Positions 1-8,751 of a DNA stretch of 46,430 nt are shown here, piece by piece. Every line of letters begins with the position of its first letter. Positions within the stretch are counted from its first letter, which is position 1. Below the pieces are notes generated by a model. It ran no database searches and was not told the origin of the DNA. It saw only the letters and a program-made list of their open reading frames with translations. Origin of the DNA: Trichodesmium erythraeum GBRTRLIN201 (GTDB lineage: Bacteria > Cyanobacteriota > Cyanobacteriia > Cyanobacteriales > Microcoleaceae); contig JAGGDU010000033.1 of the NCBI GenBank assembly GCA_018457135.1, forward strand, positions 1 to 46,430. The letters are read 5' to 3'. The position numbers and the translations under genes are program-made.

Positions 1-433
1 AAAACTTTTTCAGTATGAAATTTTGCCGCAACCTACTTAGGATTGCTATATAGATATATGGTATAAAAGATTCAACTTTAAAAAATGTGTAATTAATTTT
101 GTTGATCTGTTTTCTAATATATAGATATATAGTATAAAAGATTTAACTTTAAAAAATGTGTAATTAATTTTGTTGATCTGTTTTCTAATATATAGATATA
201 TAGTATAAAAGATTTAACTTTAAAAAATGTGTAATTAATTTTGTTGACCTATTTACAAAGCTATAAATTTTGATTTGTATCAATAATCTCTAAAGATATT
301 TTTAGTAACTAAACTATTCGATAAACAACTTAATTGCAGCTATCTAATAAACATAGAATTATCCTACTATTTATTGCGGCTAAAAAAAATCTAATTTTAT
401 CCTAATTACCTACAGCTATATCTCATAAATTTT
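1..433. other. gene-free left edge, mostly tandem repeat
   Basis: No convincing reading frame is present before the gene at 434. About half the stretch is a 71-bp tandem repeat (listed separately). The remaining part, about 250-433, is AT-rich sequence that must hold the promoter of the 434 gene if that gene is transcribed alone. I could not pick out a convincing promoter or ribosome binding site in it. Confidence 0.6.
47..250. repeat. 71-bp tandem repeat, nearly three copies
   Basis: The marker GTATAAAAGATT starts at 61, 132 and 203, giving an exact period of 71 bp with only a few substitutions between copies. Each unit contains TGTGTAATTAATTTTGTTGA, followed by a TATAGATATATA stretch. The third copy decays after about 250. 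A diverged piece of the same unit occurs at 39636-39675, so this is a dispersed family rather than purely local slippage. It is an uninterrupted tandem array without spacers and so not CRISPR. Confidence 0.9.
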
Positions 434-820
434 ATGGAACCACCAATTGAAAGAATACGACTTTCTCAAGTAGCTAAAGAACAGTTAACTAAGCTTAAAC
501 GTAATACTAAAATTGACCAGTGGAATATCCTTTGCCGTTGGGCATTCTGTTGTTCTTTGGCAGAATTAAGCATTCCCTCTCCAGTGCCAATTCCTGCTGA
601 TAGCAATTTAGAATTAACATGGAGAATTTTTGGAGGGAAATTTGCTGATATTCTTTTAGTAGCTCTTAAGCAACGTTGCCATAATGATGGAATAGGTATA
701 GATCAAGAAACCCTAGCTAGTCAATTTCGTCTACACTTACATCGAGGTATTGGATATTTAGCTGGTGATCCAAACATCAAAAATATAGAAAAGTTAATCG
801 TAACTGTTCTTGACTCATAA
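434..820 (+). CDS. dndE: DndE-family DNA sulfur modification protein
   Basis: The 128-residue product matches the DndE family in length and pattern: an N-terminal LSQxAKxQLxKLKRxT segment, then WNILCRWAFCCSLAE, then the pair ADSNLELTW and FGG. DndE belongs to the DndABCDE system that replaces a backbone oxygen with sulfur (phosphorothioate DNA); it has been reported to form oligomers that bind nicked DNA. Normally it directly follows dndD. Here at least 433 bp with no coding upstream, including a 71-bp tandem repeat, separates it from whatever lies to the left, and decayed transposase genes follow. Partner genes dndB, dndC and dndD are not in the window. The gene reads intact, starting at the only sensible ATG. 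The family call is from recognition, not a search. Confidence 0.8.
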   Translation: MEPPIERIRLSQVAKEQLTKLKRNTKIDQWNILCRWAFCCSLAELSIPSPVPIPADSNLELTWRIFGGKFADILLVALKQRCHNDGIGIDQETLASQFRLHLHRGIGYLAGDPNIKNIEKLIVTVLDS

Positions 821-1002
821 ATTAAATCAAATACAAAGCATTTTATTCAGAATCTGAAGTAGAAAGTTAGGAAAATTGAGCTAAGATTATAATTGCTACC
901 GTCGTCAAAATAAAATTTACTTAATCTCAAGAAAAGTGTGAAAACGATAGGATAAGTATCATTCCTAAATACTCTAAATTATTATGGAATGTTCTTTATT
1001 AT

Positions 1003-1790
1003 GGAATGTTCTTTTTGTGGCCATAAGAGAATTCATAAGCATGGAAAGACTCGTAATGTTATCAACGATATTATTGTCCTTAATGCCTACAAACTTTCAC
1101 CTACAATGCTGACACTTTCTACTACTGGCAAAAAGCTGGACATAAGAAAATTTCCATGGTTCTACAGACTCATGTTGAAGGTAATAGCTTAAGATGAATT
1201 AGTCGAACAGTGAATCTGGCCTATAATACAGTAGTCAGTTTGGTGAGGGCAGCCTCTTAAGAAAAACAAATGATTCATAATGGCCGTGTAGAAAATATGA
1301 AAACCTCACAGGTTAGCAATAATGAATTTTGGTTATTTGCGCAAAAAAAACAAAAACATTGTCACATGAATGAATTGACAGAAGGTAACTGTTGGAGAGG
1401 TATGACTTAAGCCTCATTCAGTCAATTAATTTTTGGGTAAGCGAATAAGTTAACATACTGACCAGTTTATTTAAATTAATTCTCAATACAGAAGGGAAAA
1501 CTAGCTGTAAACAATGGCATACATATAATTGGGGAGAGTATAAACGAGCCCTAACCCGAGAAACAGAGCACATTATTGATCAAAACAAAACCCAGCATAG
1601 GCATGGGGAAATTTGGAAAAGTCTGGCCACATCATAGAGAGAACCATTAGGTTAGCTCACCCTTACTTCAATTAGATTTGGATCCATACTCGTAAAGACA
1701 ATACAGCAGTATAGAGGTTAGGATGAGCAATTATACCGTGGAGTTGGAATGACTTAACTCATCATCCCAAACCTTGCGCTCTGGACTAAC
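1003..1790 (+). pseudogene. IS1-family transposase, decayed
   Basis: Reading across frames recovers an IS1-type transposase. It opens with a zinc-finger-like start (MECSFCGHKRIHKHGKTRN), and after a frameshift at about 1061 shows QRYYCP-stop-CLQTFTYNADTF. A helix-turn-helix (GNSLR-stop-ISRTVNLAYNTVVSL) follows, then NNEFWLFAQKKQKH, where the DDE part begins. The C-terminal end reads YFN-stop-IWIHTRKDNTAV and PWSWNDLTHHP. There are at least seven in-frame stops, two or more frameshifts, and an apparent deletion of about 20 codons near 1600 where relatives carry a GRWHRRQNKFGKVW-type segment. It is certainly non-functional. A 15-bp direct repeat (TTATGGAATGTTCTT, 981 and 999) overlaps the original start. 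Confidence 0.8.
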
Positions 1791-2004
1791 CTCTCAGGAA
1801 GCCTTTGAATTAGCAGGAATGATTGAAATTGGTGTAAGTCTTGGAGGAATAATAGTTAGCTAAAAACCAAAATAGACATCTAATTATCTAGCTTGAAAAA
1901 GTCTTTCCTTTCCAAAAAATTTGCTAAATAACTTGACAAAATTTAAAAAGTAAAGTTTAATATAATTTTAAAAAAAGTTACTGAGTAAAATTAGTCTATG
2001 ATGC

Positions 2005-3195
2005 TTGTTCAATAAGGACTTTACCTCAAAGATTTCATTCGATGAGACAAACAACTCCTAATGCCATGCCTCCTTGCTTTTAAAGATGGTACCGATAGTT
2101 TGACAATTCTTGGAAAAATCCACCTCAAAAAATAAGATTCTCTGTCATGGTATAGGTAGATTACTAGGAGATAGTTAAAGGAAAAATATATTCTAAATGG
2201 CCAATAAATCCATTGGAGTAGTTTATAACTGGCTACATCATTTAATCCCAGATTCTCCTTGGGAACCTACTAAAATCAATCAACCTCGCCTAGAAAGAAT
2301 GAATAAACCTTCTCAAACTAAATCGTTTTTTGTGGAGTAGGAACAATACATTGGAGAAATGGGTAAATTAGATCAACATTTAAGTTTTTTGCCAGAGCTC
2401 AAAGATGATAAAATTTTTTAGAAAAAACAGGATTAAGGAATAGTATAAATAGACTTTACTCTGACCAGAGCTATAGACTTTTAGACTTTACTCTGACCAG
2501 AGCTCATCGTTTAAGAATAGTCTTAATTCATTCTGGATTAAGCAATAATACAAGATTTTTGAAAAAACTTGAAGACTGGGAATTAAAATATGCGCGGAGG
2601 CATCACCAAAAATTTAAAAATAGTAGTTAAACAAAAATTATCTCAAGAAATAGAAGCTAGAAGAGATGAAGCCCTCTAAAATTAGACCAATAAAATAATT
2701 TTAGCCAGTTATCTTAAGTGTAGAAAAACTAAAAATAGTTTGGGTGAGTAAATTTAAAGGTTGAATTTCACCTCTTCAATATGAATTCTATTTATATAGA
2801 AAAAGCAACAGAAATTAATTATTTTATTACCAATATTGAAAGATAAAAAGTGACATCTGAATGGATAGCAAATACCTACTCAAACAGAAACTGGATAGAG
2901 GTTTTGTACTGAGAGAGGCTTATGATGGCTGAGATTAAAATAATATCAAGTAAGAAATAAATGGAGACAAGATAGACATCTTATATTAGTATGTAACTGC
3001 TTATAATTTTATCACTTAGGATAAGCTAAATGGAGGATAACAAAGGTAATGTAGGAATAAACCTTTGAAGATATTTACTGATGCTGATAAAGTTTTTCGT
3101 ACAGCTATATCTTTCCGTTTTTTTAATTGGTTAACTAATAATCGTATTCGTTTTTGCCTCTCACAGAAAAAGTTTGGGCTATATTTGAGGTTAAA
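2005..3195 (+). pseudogene. IS701-family transposase, heavily decayed
   Basis: Pieces in changing frames line up in the order expected for an IS701-type DDE transposase. Near 2050 reads DKQLLMPCLLAFKDGTDSLT; near 2210 reads SIGVVYNWLHHLIPDSPWE then INQPRLERMNK; near 2340 reads EQYIGEMGKLDQ. Near 2860-2910 comes WIANTYSNRNWIEVFY-REAYDG, and near 3075-3150 PLKIFTDADKVFRTAISFRF then FFNWLTNNRIRF. Many stops and frameshifts interrupt it, and a 32-bp tandem duplication sits inside at 2451-2504. The family call comes from the conserved C-terminal pattern. The element's ends were not identified. Confidence 0.75.
2451..2504. repeat. short tandem duplication inside IS701 remnant
   Basis: The 22-bp string beginning AGACTTTACTCTGACCAGAG occurs at 2451-2472 and again at 2483-2504, a 32-bp period. 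It interrupts the decayed transposase and is another example of the local duplication seen across this window. Confidence 0.9.
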
Positions 3196-3610
3196 AGTTG
3201 TGTAATTCCCACTATAAAGTACATATTTAGTAACTTGTGTAACAAGAGAATACTCCTGCCCAACTAAGAGCTAAAAGACATCAAAACAAAAGATATGGTT
3301 AGTTATAAGTTAAGGTAAATTAAAAAAAAATAGACATTGGTGTTGTTATAGTGAGAAGAGCGAGTAAGGCAAATTCTCCAAACTATCAACCACAATTTTC
3401 TTACCATCAAACAGCAAAACAATGCTTACAATTATCCTCAGTCTAATTGATGATGCTTACAGATTTAAATTGTAAGCTTTGATGTGGTTAAATTTGCCAC
3501 GAATTATTATTGAGACTTAATCAGGGTTTGTTGTTCTTAGTATGTTTAAGAACTAGGAGACCAAAATACTAATCCTAACCAATTTCCCCACCTACTTCCC
3601 CCAAATGAGG
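3196..3610. other. gene-free stretch after IS701 remnant
   Basis: No coding region is evident in any frame. The stretch may hold the right end of the IS701 remnant, but no terminal inverted repeat was identified. Confidence 0.5.
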
Positions 3611-4447
3611 TCAACTGCTCTTAATATAATTGTTTAAGAGCAAAGGAAAAAAATGCCCTATAGGGCCTTGACCTTGACCAATTTCTAAAGCATACTGTAG
3701 AGAACTTGTGACATAATTCTTAGCCATTGTAACTGCGGAAAATAAATCTTGTCCTTGAGCTAAATTGGCAGCGATCGCTGCTGAAAGAGTACAACCAGTA
3801 CCATGAGTATTATTAGTATCAACTGTAGAAGTTTTCAAAGTTTCAAAAGACTCCCCATCAAACCAAACATCTACTCCTCGTAAATTATGCTTCAGAGCAC
3901 CTCCCTTAACCAGAACAGTATTAACTCCAAACTTATGAATTTTCTCAGCCGCCAATTTCATATCATTAATATTGTTAATATCTAAACCCGCCAAAATCTG
4001 GGCCTCATAAATATTAGGAGTAACAATACTGGCCTTTGGAAGCAAAAAATCCCGTAAAGCAGCCACAGCAGAATTATCAATCAACTGAACACCTGCACGG
4101 GATACCATTACCGGGTCTACCACCAATTGTTTTAAACTTAAAGTTTCCAACACCTCAGCCACAACCAAAATAATATCTTGGTTAAGTAACATTCCTGTTT
4201 TAGTCGCCTGAACACCTATATCTTGAACAACCGCTTCAATTTGAGCTTTAACCACCTCTGGCAACAAAGCATCAAGCCTATTCACTCCCAAAGTATTCTG
4301 AGCAGTAATACAAGTCAAAGCACTTGTACCATGAACACAGTGAAAAGCAAAAGTACGCAAGTCCGCCTGAATGCCTGCTCCACCGCCACTATCGGAACCA
4401 GCAATAGTCAAAGCAACAGGAATACTTGATGCCATAAAATCAGCCAT
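3611..4447 (-). CDS. thiD: hydroxymethylpyrimidine/phosphomethylpyrimidine kinase
   Basis: ThiD phosphorylates the pyrimidine precursor of thiamine twice (HMP to HMP-PP) in the cytoplasm. The 278-residue product has the full ribokinase-fold signature: TIAGSDSGGGAGIQADL at residues 14-30, substrate-pocket segments in the middle, VKGG near 180, and the catalytic anion-hole motif NTHGTGC at 213-219. Length is normal. ATG at 4447 gives MADFMASS; an in-frame ATG four codons on would trim the start to MASSIPVAL, and either is possible. It lies 57 bp downstream of ftsZ on the same strand, so read-through from ftsZ is plausible. The last codons form a perfect 8-bp inverted repeat (3617-3641) without a following T-run. 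A HIP1 octamer lies inside the gene at 3773. Confidence 0.95.
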   Translation of the reverse strand: MADFMASSIPVALTIAGSDSGGGAGIQADLRTFAFHCVHGTSALTCITAQNTLGVNRLDALLPEVVKAQIEAVVQDIGVQATKTGMLLNQDIILVVAEVLETLSLKQLVVDPVMVSRAGVQLIDNSAVAALRDFLLPKASIVTPNIYEAQILAGLDINNINDMKLAAEKIHKFGVNTVLVKGGALKHNLRGVDVWFDGESFETLKTSTVDTNNTHGTGCTLSAAIAANLAQGQDLFSAVTMAKNYVTSSLQYALEIGQGQGPIGHFFPLLLNNYIKSS

Positions 4448-4504
4448 AACAATTAATATAATTTATAGAGAGTTAGATATCAAGAAATTTCCTTTGCTTT
4501 AATC

Positions 4505-5776
4505 TTACTTATTAGATGGATTTCGTCGCCTTTGCAGAAAGTCAGGAATATCTAATCCTGGCAACTTTCTTTGTGGTTCTGGTGTAGAATTAGGATTCTG
4601 GGTAGGATTTGGTACTGGTCGTCTTGGTTGTACTTTTTCCTGGATAGGTTGAGTTTGTACTTCCCCACTAAAACCAGTAGCTATGACAGTGATTTTAATT
4701 TCTCCCTGAAGTTTATCATCAATTACAGCCCCAAAAATAATATTAGCATTAGGATCTACAACTTCATAGATAATTTCAGCAGCAGCATTAACCTCATGTA
4801 AAGTTAAATCAGTACCACCAGTAATATTAAATACAACCCCTTTTGCTCCTTCAATGGAAGACTCAAGCAAAGGAGAAGAAATTGCCGCATTTGCTGCTTC
4901 CCTTGCCCTAGACTTACCAGACCCCATACCAATTCCCATCAATGCCGAACCAGCATCGGCCATAACTGCTCTAACATCAGCAAAGTCAACATTTACTAAT
5001 CCAGGTACAGTAATAATATCTGAAATTCCCTGTATACCTTGACGTAAGATATCATCTGCAATTATGAAAGCCTCCTGTACTGGAGTTTGGTCATTAATTA
5101 CAGATAGCAAACGATTATTGGGGATCACAATTAAAGTATCTACTCTAGTTTGTAGAGCAGTAATTCCTTCATCAGCCTGAGTAATTCGGCGTCGTCCCTC
5201 AAAAGTAAAAGGGCGAGTCACAACACCCACCGTCAAAGAACCTGCTTCTTTAGCAATTTCAGCTATAACTGGAGCTGCACCAGTACCTGTACCACCTCCC
5301 ATTCCAGCAGTAATAAATACTAGATCTGGATGGTCTAAAGCATTAGCTATTTCATCTCTAGATTCTTCAGCAGCTTTTTGACCAATAGCGGGATTACCCC
5401 CTGCCCCCAAACCTCTTGTGAGCTTTTGTCCAAGTTGTAAGCGTTTAGGAGCGCGTGAGAGAGTTAATGCTTGGGCATCTGTATTAACCGTCCAAAATTC
5501 TATACCAGATACCTCACTAGCAATCATTCGGTTAACAGCATTGCCGCCACCTCCTCCTACGCCAATTACTTTAATTTTTGCCGTATTACTTGGCACAATA
5601 TCATCACTCCTGGATTCTTCCTTTATTATACCTTTGGGGTCATAATTTTGTTCTCCATAAAATCCTGAGCTATTACGAAATGGGTTAGATACATTGTTTG
5701 GCAATGGAAAATTTCCTTGTCCTTGATATTGGGGACTTTCATAGTATTTGACCCCTTGTTTATTATTAACTATCAT
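4505..5776 (-). CDS. ftsZ: cell division protein FtsZ
   Basis: FtsZ is the tubulin-like GTPase that polymerises into the division ring. The 423-residue product shows the N-terminal nucleotide-binding loop [14 protein letters not shown] (71-84), the tubulin signature GGGTGTG (160-166), and the T7 synergy loop [11 protein letters not shown] (262-272). A proline-rich linker leads to a C-terminal peptide, [11 protein letters not shown], that binds partner proteins. About 65 residues precede the GTPase core, a cyanobacterial-type extension rich in Asn, Pro and Tyr. ftsQ lies 189 bp upstream on the same strand, the usual cyanobacterial order. All catalytic motifs are intact. Confidence 0.98.
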   Translation of the reverse strand: MIVNNKQGVKYYESPQYQGQGNFPLPNNVSNPFRNSSGFYGEQNYDPKGIIKEESRSDDIVPSNTAKIKVIGVGGGGGNAVNRMIASEVSGIEFWTVNTDAQALTLSRAPKRLQLGQKLTRGLGAGGNPAIGQKAAEESRDEIANALDHPDLVFITAGMGGGTGTGAAPVIAEIAKEAGSLTVGVVTRPFTFEGRRRITQADEGITALQTRVDTLIVIPNNRLLSVINDQTPVQEAFIIADDILRQGIQGISDIITVPGLVNVDFADVRAVMADAGSALMGIGMGSGKSRAREAANAAISSPLLESSIEGAKGVVFNITGGTDLTLHEVNAAAEIIYEVVDPNANIIFGAVIDDKLQGEIKITVIATGFSGEVQTQPIQEKVQPRRPVPNPTQNPNSTPEPQRKLPGLDIPDFLQRRRNPSNK

Positions 5777-5965
5777 TATTGGAGATGGTAGATATACAGT
5801 TTTTTCTCTCAGTCGGTTTATAGTTTACCAGGATAGCTCTTAACTATAGATTAATGAATCATATTCTAAAATATGTTGTACTATAATCCAAGAATCTGAG
5901 TATGTTTATTAATTTTTCTTTGTTCTTAGCTAGCTGAAGGGTATCTTTCGTGAATTTTTATAGAT

Positions 5966-6802
5966 TTAATTTGACTGAATTTTAATTGCTTTAAATTTAT
6001 TAGGTAACTGAATTAAAGGAGAGTCTGGATTTTTAAGATTGATATAGGCCATTTGGCGAACATCAATTTTATTAGGTAATTCTCGCATCCGGTCTAGGAC
6101 ATTTAATTGTTCACTAAATCTAGAGCTGTATGGTCCGAGATGTACTATTCCTAATTCAGTTGTCAAAATTAAATTTCCTGGATCTTGCCAATTAATCTCA
6201 AATACTTTAACAGGGCTACGACTTAAACTTTGGTATAGAGAATGCCAATATTGACGATACTGTCCAGTAAAACCAATTACTTTTAGAGTAGGTAAAGATC
6301 CTGTTCTTTCAAGAGCAGAAAAGCTCTCAAGAGGTATCCAGTTTCCATGAGTATCTAACCACCCCATTTTTTGTGAGTTATTAATACCTACCTGATTTTT
6401 GAATTGAGTAATTGCAACAGGACGTCTTTCTATAATCTTAATATTTAAACTTGGGGGAAATAAACGACGGCTAATTCTTGCCTTAGCAATTGGACTCTGT
6501 GACTCTAAATTCTGAGCTAATATTTGTGTTTTAATTACCCAAAGAGACTGAGGATAATCTAAAGAAATTAGAGACAATATTGCTCGGTCTGAAAGCAATT
6601 GATTACCTTCTACGGTTAATTGCTCTTGTTTAGTTATTAGCCAAATTGGTTGAGTAATTGCCCAAAGTAAAGCTGCACCTAAACCACCAACTGCTAGTAC
6701 TTGCCATACTATAACTAATAACTTTAAACGTCGTTGAAGCCGTAATTTTTGTCTACGACTTACTAAATCTGATTCAGAAACTGATCCAATATTATTAGCC
6801 AT
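5966..6802 (-). CDS. ftsQ: cell division protein FtsQ/DivIB
   Basis: FtsQ is a bitopic division protein that links the FtsZ ring to the septal wall synthases. The 278-residue product begins with a basic cytoplasmic stretch (SRRQKLRLQRRLK), followed by one membrane segment at about residues 29-56 (VIVWQVLAVGGLGAALLWAI). A POTRA-like domain starts at about 60 (EQLTVEGNQLLSDRAI), with the typical PSLNIKIIERRPVA and WLDTHGNWIPLES patterns after it. The position directly upstream of ftsZ supports the call, since FtsQ sequences are otherwise weakly conserved. ATG at 6802 is the natural start. About 520 bp of gene-free DNA lies upstream. Confidence 0.92.
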   Translation of the reverse strand: MANNIGSVSESDLVSRRQKLRLQRRLKLLVIVWQVLAVGGLGAALLWAITQPIWLITKQEQLTVEGNQLLSDRAILSLISLDYPQSLWVIKTQILAQNLESQSPIAKARISRRLFPPSLNIKIIERRPVAITQFKNQVGINNSQKMGWLDTHGNWIPLESFSALERTGSLPTLKVIGFTGQYRQYWHSLYQSLSRSPVKVFEINWQDPGNLILTTELGIVHLGPYSSRFSEQLNVLDRMRELPNKIDVRQMAYINLKNPDSPLIQLPNKFKAIKIQSN

Positions 6803-7320
6803 TTACTTAGAAGATATCTATAAAATAAATATTAAAGGGATACTCAAAGGCTACATTTTTTGGTTCACACCAACCATAGCAGCTTACTATCAAGTTTAAC
6901 TATTAATTTACCCCTAGCCCACTCTAATAGAATGTTTCATCTAAAATGGTGTGTGGTGAAAGATTTTTAAATACATTTCACAGCTTAAATTTTAGCTGTC
7001 AATACTCAGGATACAAGTTTGACACTAAGCTCTAGTGTTGGTCCACTAGAAGAATAAATCGTTTTAGCTATCTCTGTTTACTAAACTATATTAATTTAAA
7101 CCTCACTGAGAGCTGATGGCTAACAATAGCAAACTCTAAAAAAGTAGTTGTTAAATTCAGTATAAATGTTTCATAACTCCCATCAATTAGAGCTTACTGA
7201 AAAAATACTTTGGTAAAGGCACAGAATAGGTAATATTATGTCCAATTGAATCTTTAGACTTTAAATTTAATCTTTGTACTTTATATTAAGTAGCTCGGAA
7301 TATTTGTTAAATATAGTCTA
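6803..7320. other. gene-free stretch upstream of ftsQ
   Basis: No coding signal is visible. The stretch should contain the ftsQ promoter on the minus strand and ends at the TA dinucleotide (7319-7320) that flanks the IS630 element. No specific element was recognised. Confidence 0.5.
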
Positions 7321-8236
7321 TTTAACTTAAGAATGAAACAAAAAGAGTGTAAGATTGAACAGAGAAGATATGGGAGTATAAATCATAGCTTATAGTTTAG
7401 ATTTAAGACAAAAAGTAATAGTAATAATAGAACATAGCGGTAGAGTCACCAAAGCGACGTAAGTGTTTGGAATAGGAATAGCGTCAATGTACAGATGGCT
7501 TGAGAGAAAGGAGCTGTCAGCAACAAAGGTAAAATATATCTAGCATTCGCTAGATATAAGAGAATTGTCAATAAATTGACAAGAAAATCCAGAAACTAGA
7601 TTAAAACAGAAAGCTGAAAAATACTGCAATTTTTAAGGCTATCAAAAAAATGAAAATAGCCAGAAAAAAAAGAAGTACGTTATTGCACAAAGTAGTAGAT
7701 AATAATGGATAAAATATTATGATGATTTACCGAAATTAATCAAAATATATGGGGTTACAAGTTTAGTATTGGTTTTGGAGTTAGGACTTGAATAATTTCT
7801 AAATTGTATTTATGTGTGGTAAAAAAGGGGGAAAAATTTATGGAGATAGGCAAGGAAAGAGGAGAAAAAGAGAAAACTTAGTCCCTGGTAGAAGAAAAGG
7901 AAAAAAAGATTTAATTCCACCAATGATATTCACAGAAAGTTTGAATACAGAAGATTTTGAAGGCTGGTTATCAATATATTTATTACCATCATTAACCATC
8001 ACATCAGTTTTGATTATGGATAATGCACCAATTCATCGAAAAACAGTGATTAAACAAATAGTTGAAGATGGAGGTTATCAGGTCATATTCCTCCCTAAGT
8101 ATTCTCCTGATTTGAATAATATTGAACATAATTTTAGTGCCTTAAAGAGAGCCAGAATTTATGCTCATTCAAATACACCCTTAGATGAAATCATCCGTGA
8201 TTATTGTGTAGTTTAATGTCTCATTCTTAAGTTAAA
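7321..8236 (+). mobile_element. IS630-family insertion sequence with intact ends
   Basis: The left end (7321-7340, TTTAACTTAAGAATGAAACA) and the reverse complement of the right end (8217-8236) match at 19 of 20 positions. Each end is directly bordered by TA (7319-7320 and 8237-8238), as expected for IS630/Tc1-type insertion, which duplicates TA. The enclosed 916 bp hold one transposase reading region on the plus strand, now broken. The stop codon of that region ends at 8216, immediately before the right inverted repeat. Confidence 0.9.
7387..8216 (+). pseudogene. IS630-family transposase, broken
   Basis: The N-terminal part (AYSLDLRQKVIVIIEHSGRV, then VFGIGIASMYRWLERKELSA) is the IS630 helix-turn-helix region, but the start codon appears mutated (ATA) and several in-frame stops follow. 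From 7812 the frame is open for 134 codons and carries the catalytic DDE core: SVLIMDNAPIHRK, then VIFLPKYSPDLNNIEHNFS, with the second D and the final E of the triad present. The C-terminal half could be translated alone but would lack DNA binding. The IS ends around it are intact, so it could perhaps be moved in trans if a relative is active. Confidence 0.85.
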
Positions 8237-8238
8237 TA

Positions 8239-8751
8239 ACTATAAGTTAGAGACATTACATAGAACATTTGTAAGAAAGACTTAAGTTAAAAAAATCTCT
8301 AAAAAAAAAGGATATTAATAGAGATAACCGCTCTTTTATGAATAAGAGATGTTCTTTTTAAGCTACTAGAATAGTATAATTAACATTCACAATTATGTAC
8401 TTTTTTTCTACCCTTAGTAGTTAGAGTCAGGAATCACCAAGGGAATCAAAGATACTTACCACAAAAAGTTTTTTAATGGCTGATTATCCGGATATAAGAT
8501 AAGGGGAGATGAGTAATAACTATACTATCTATTTATTTATTTTTCGTCTTAACTAACGGGAAAAATATCAGTAAAAATATCAATTTTTTGAGCCTTCTTT
8601 AGTAATTTTCTGACAACTGATAATTGATTATTGCAGGGTGAGGATAATCTATGGTTTTACCCCTAGGTATTGACATACCCCTTGTATAGATTCAAAGAAT
8701 TCAGGAAAATAGTACTAAGCAACATTACACAATATTGCTTTTTATTTATAT
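8239..8751. other. gene-free stretch upstream of ATPase gene
   Basis: There is no credible coding frame. This stretch lies between the right end of the IS630 element and the two-gene NTPase block and presumably carries the block's promoter. No clear promoter could be assigned by eye in such AT-rich DNA. Confidence 0.5.

Noticed and set aside
47-250. CRISPR-like appearance of the repeats at the left edge
   Set aside because: Units are contiguous 71-bp tandem copies with no unique spacers and no cas genes nearby.
3617-3641. Perfect 8-bp inverted repeat at the end of thiD
   Set aside because: It could form a hairpin on the thiD transcript but lies in the coding end and has no T-run after it, so it was not called a terminator.
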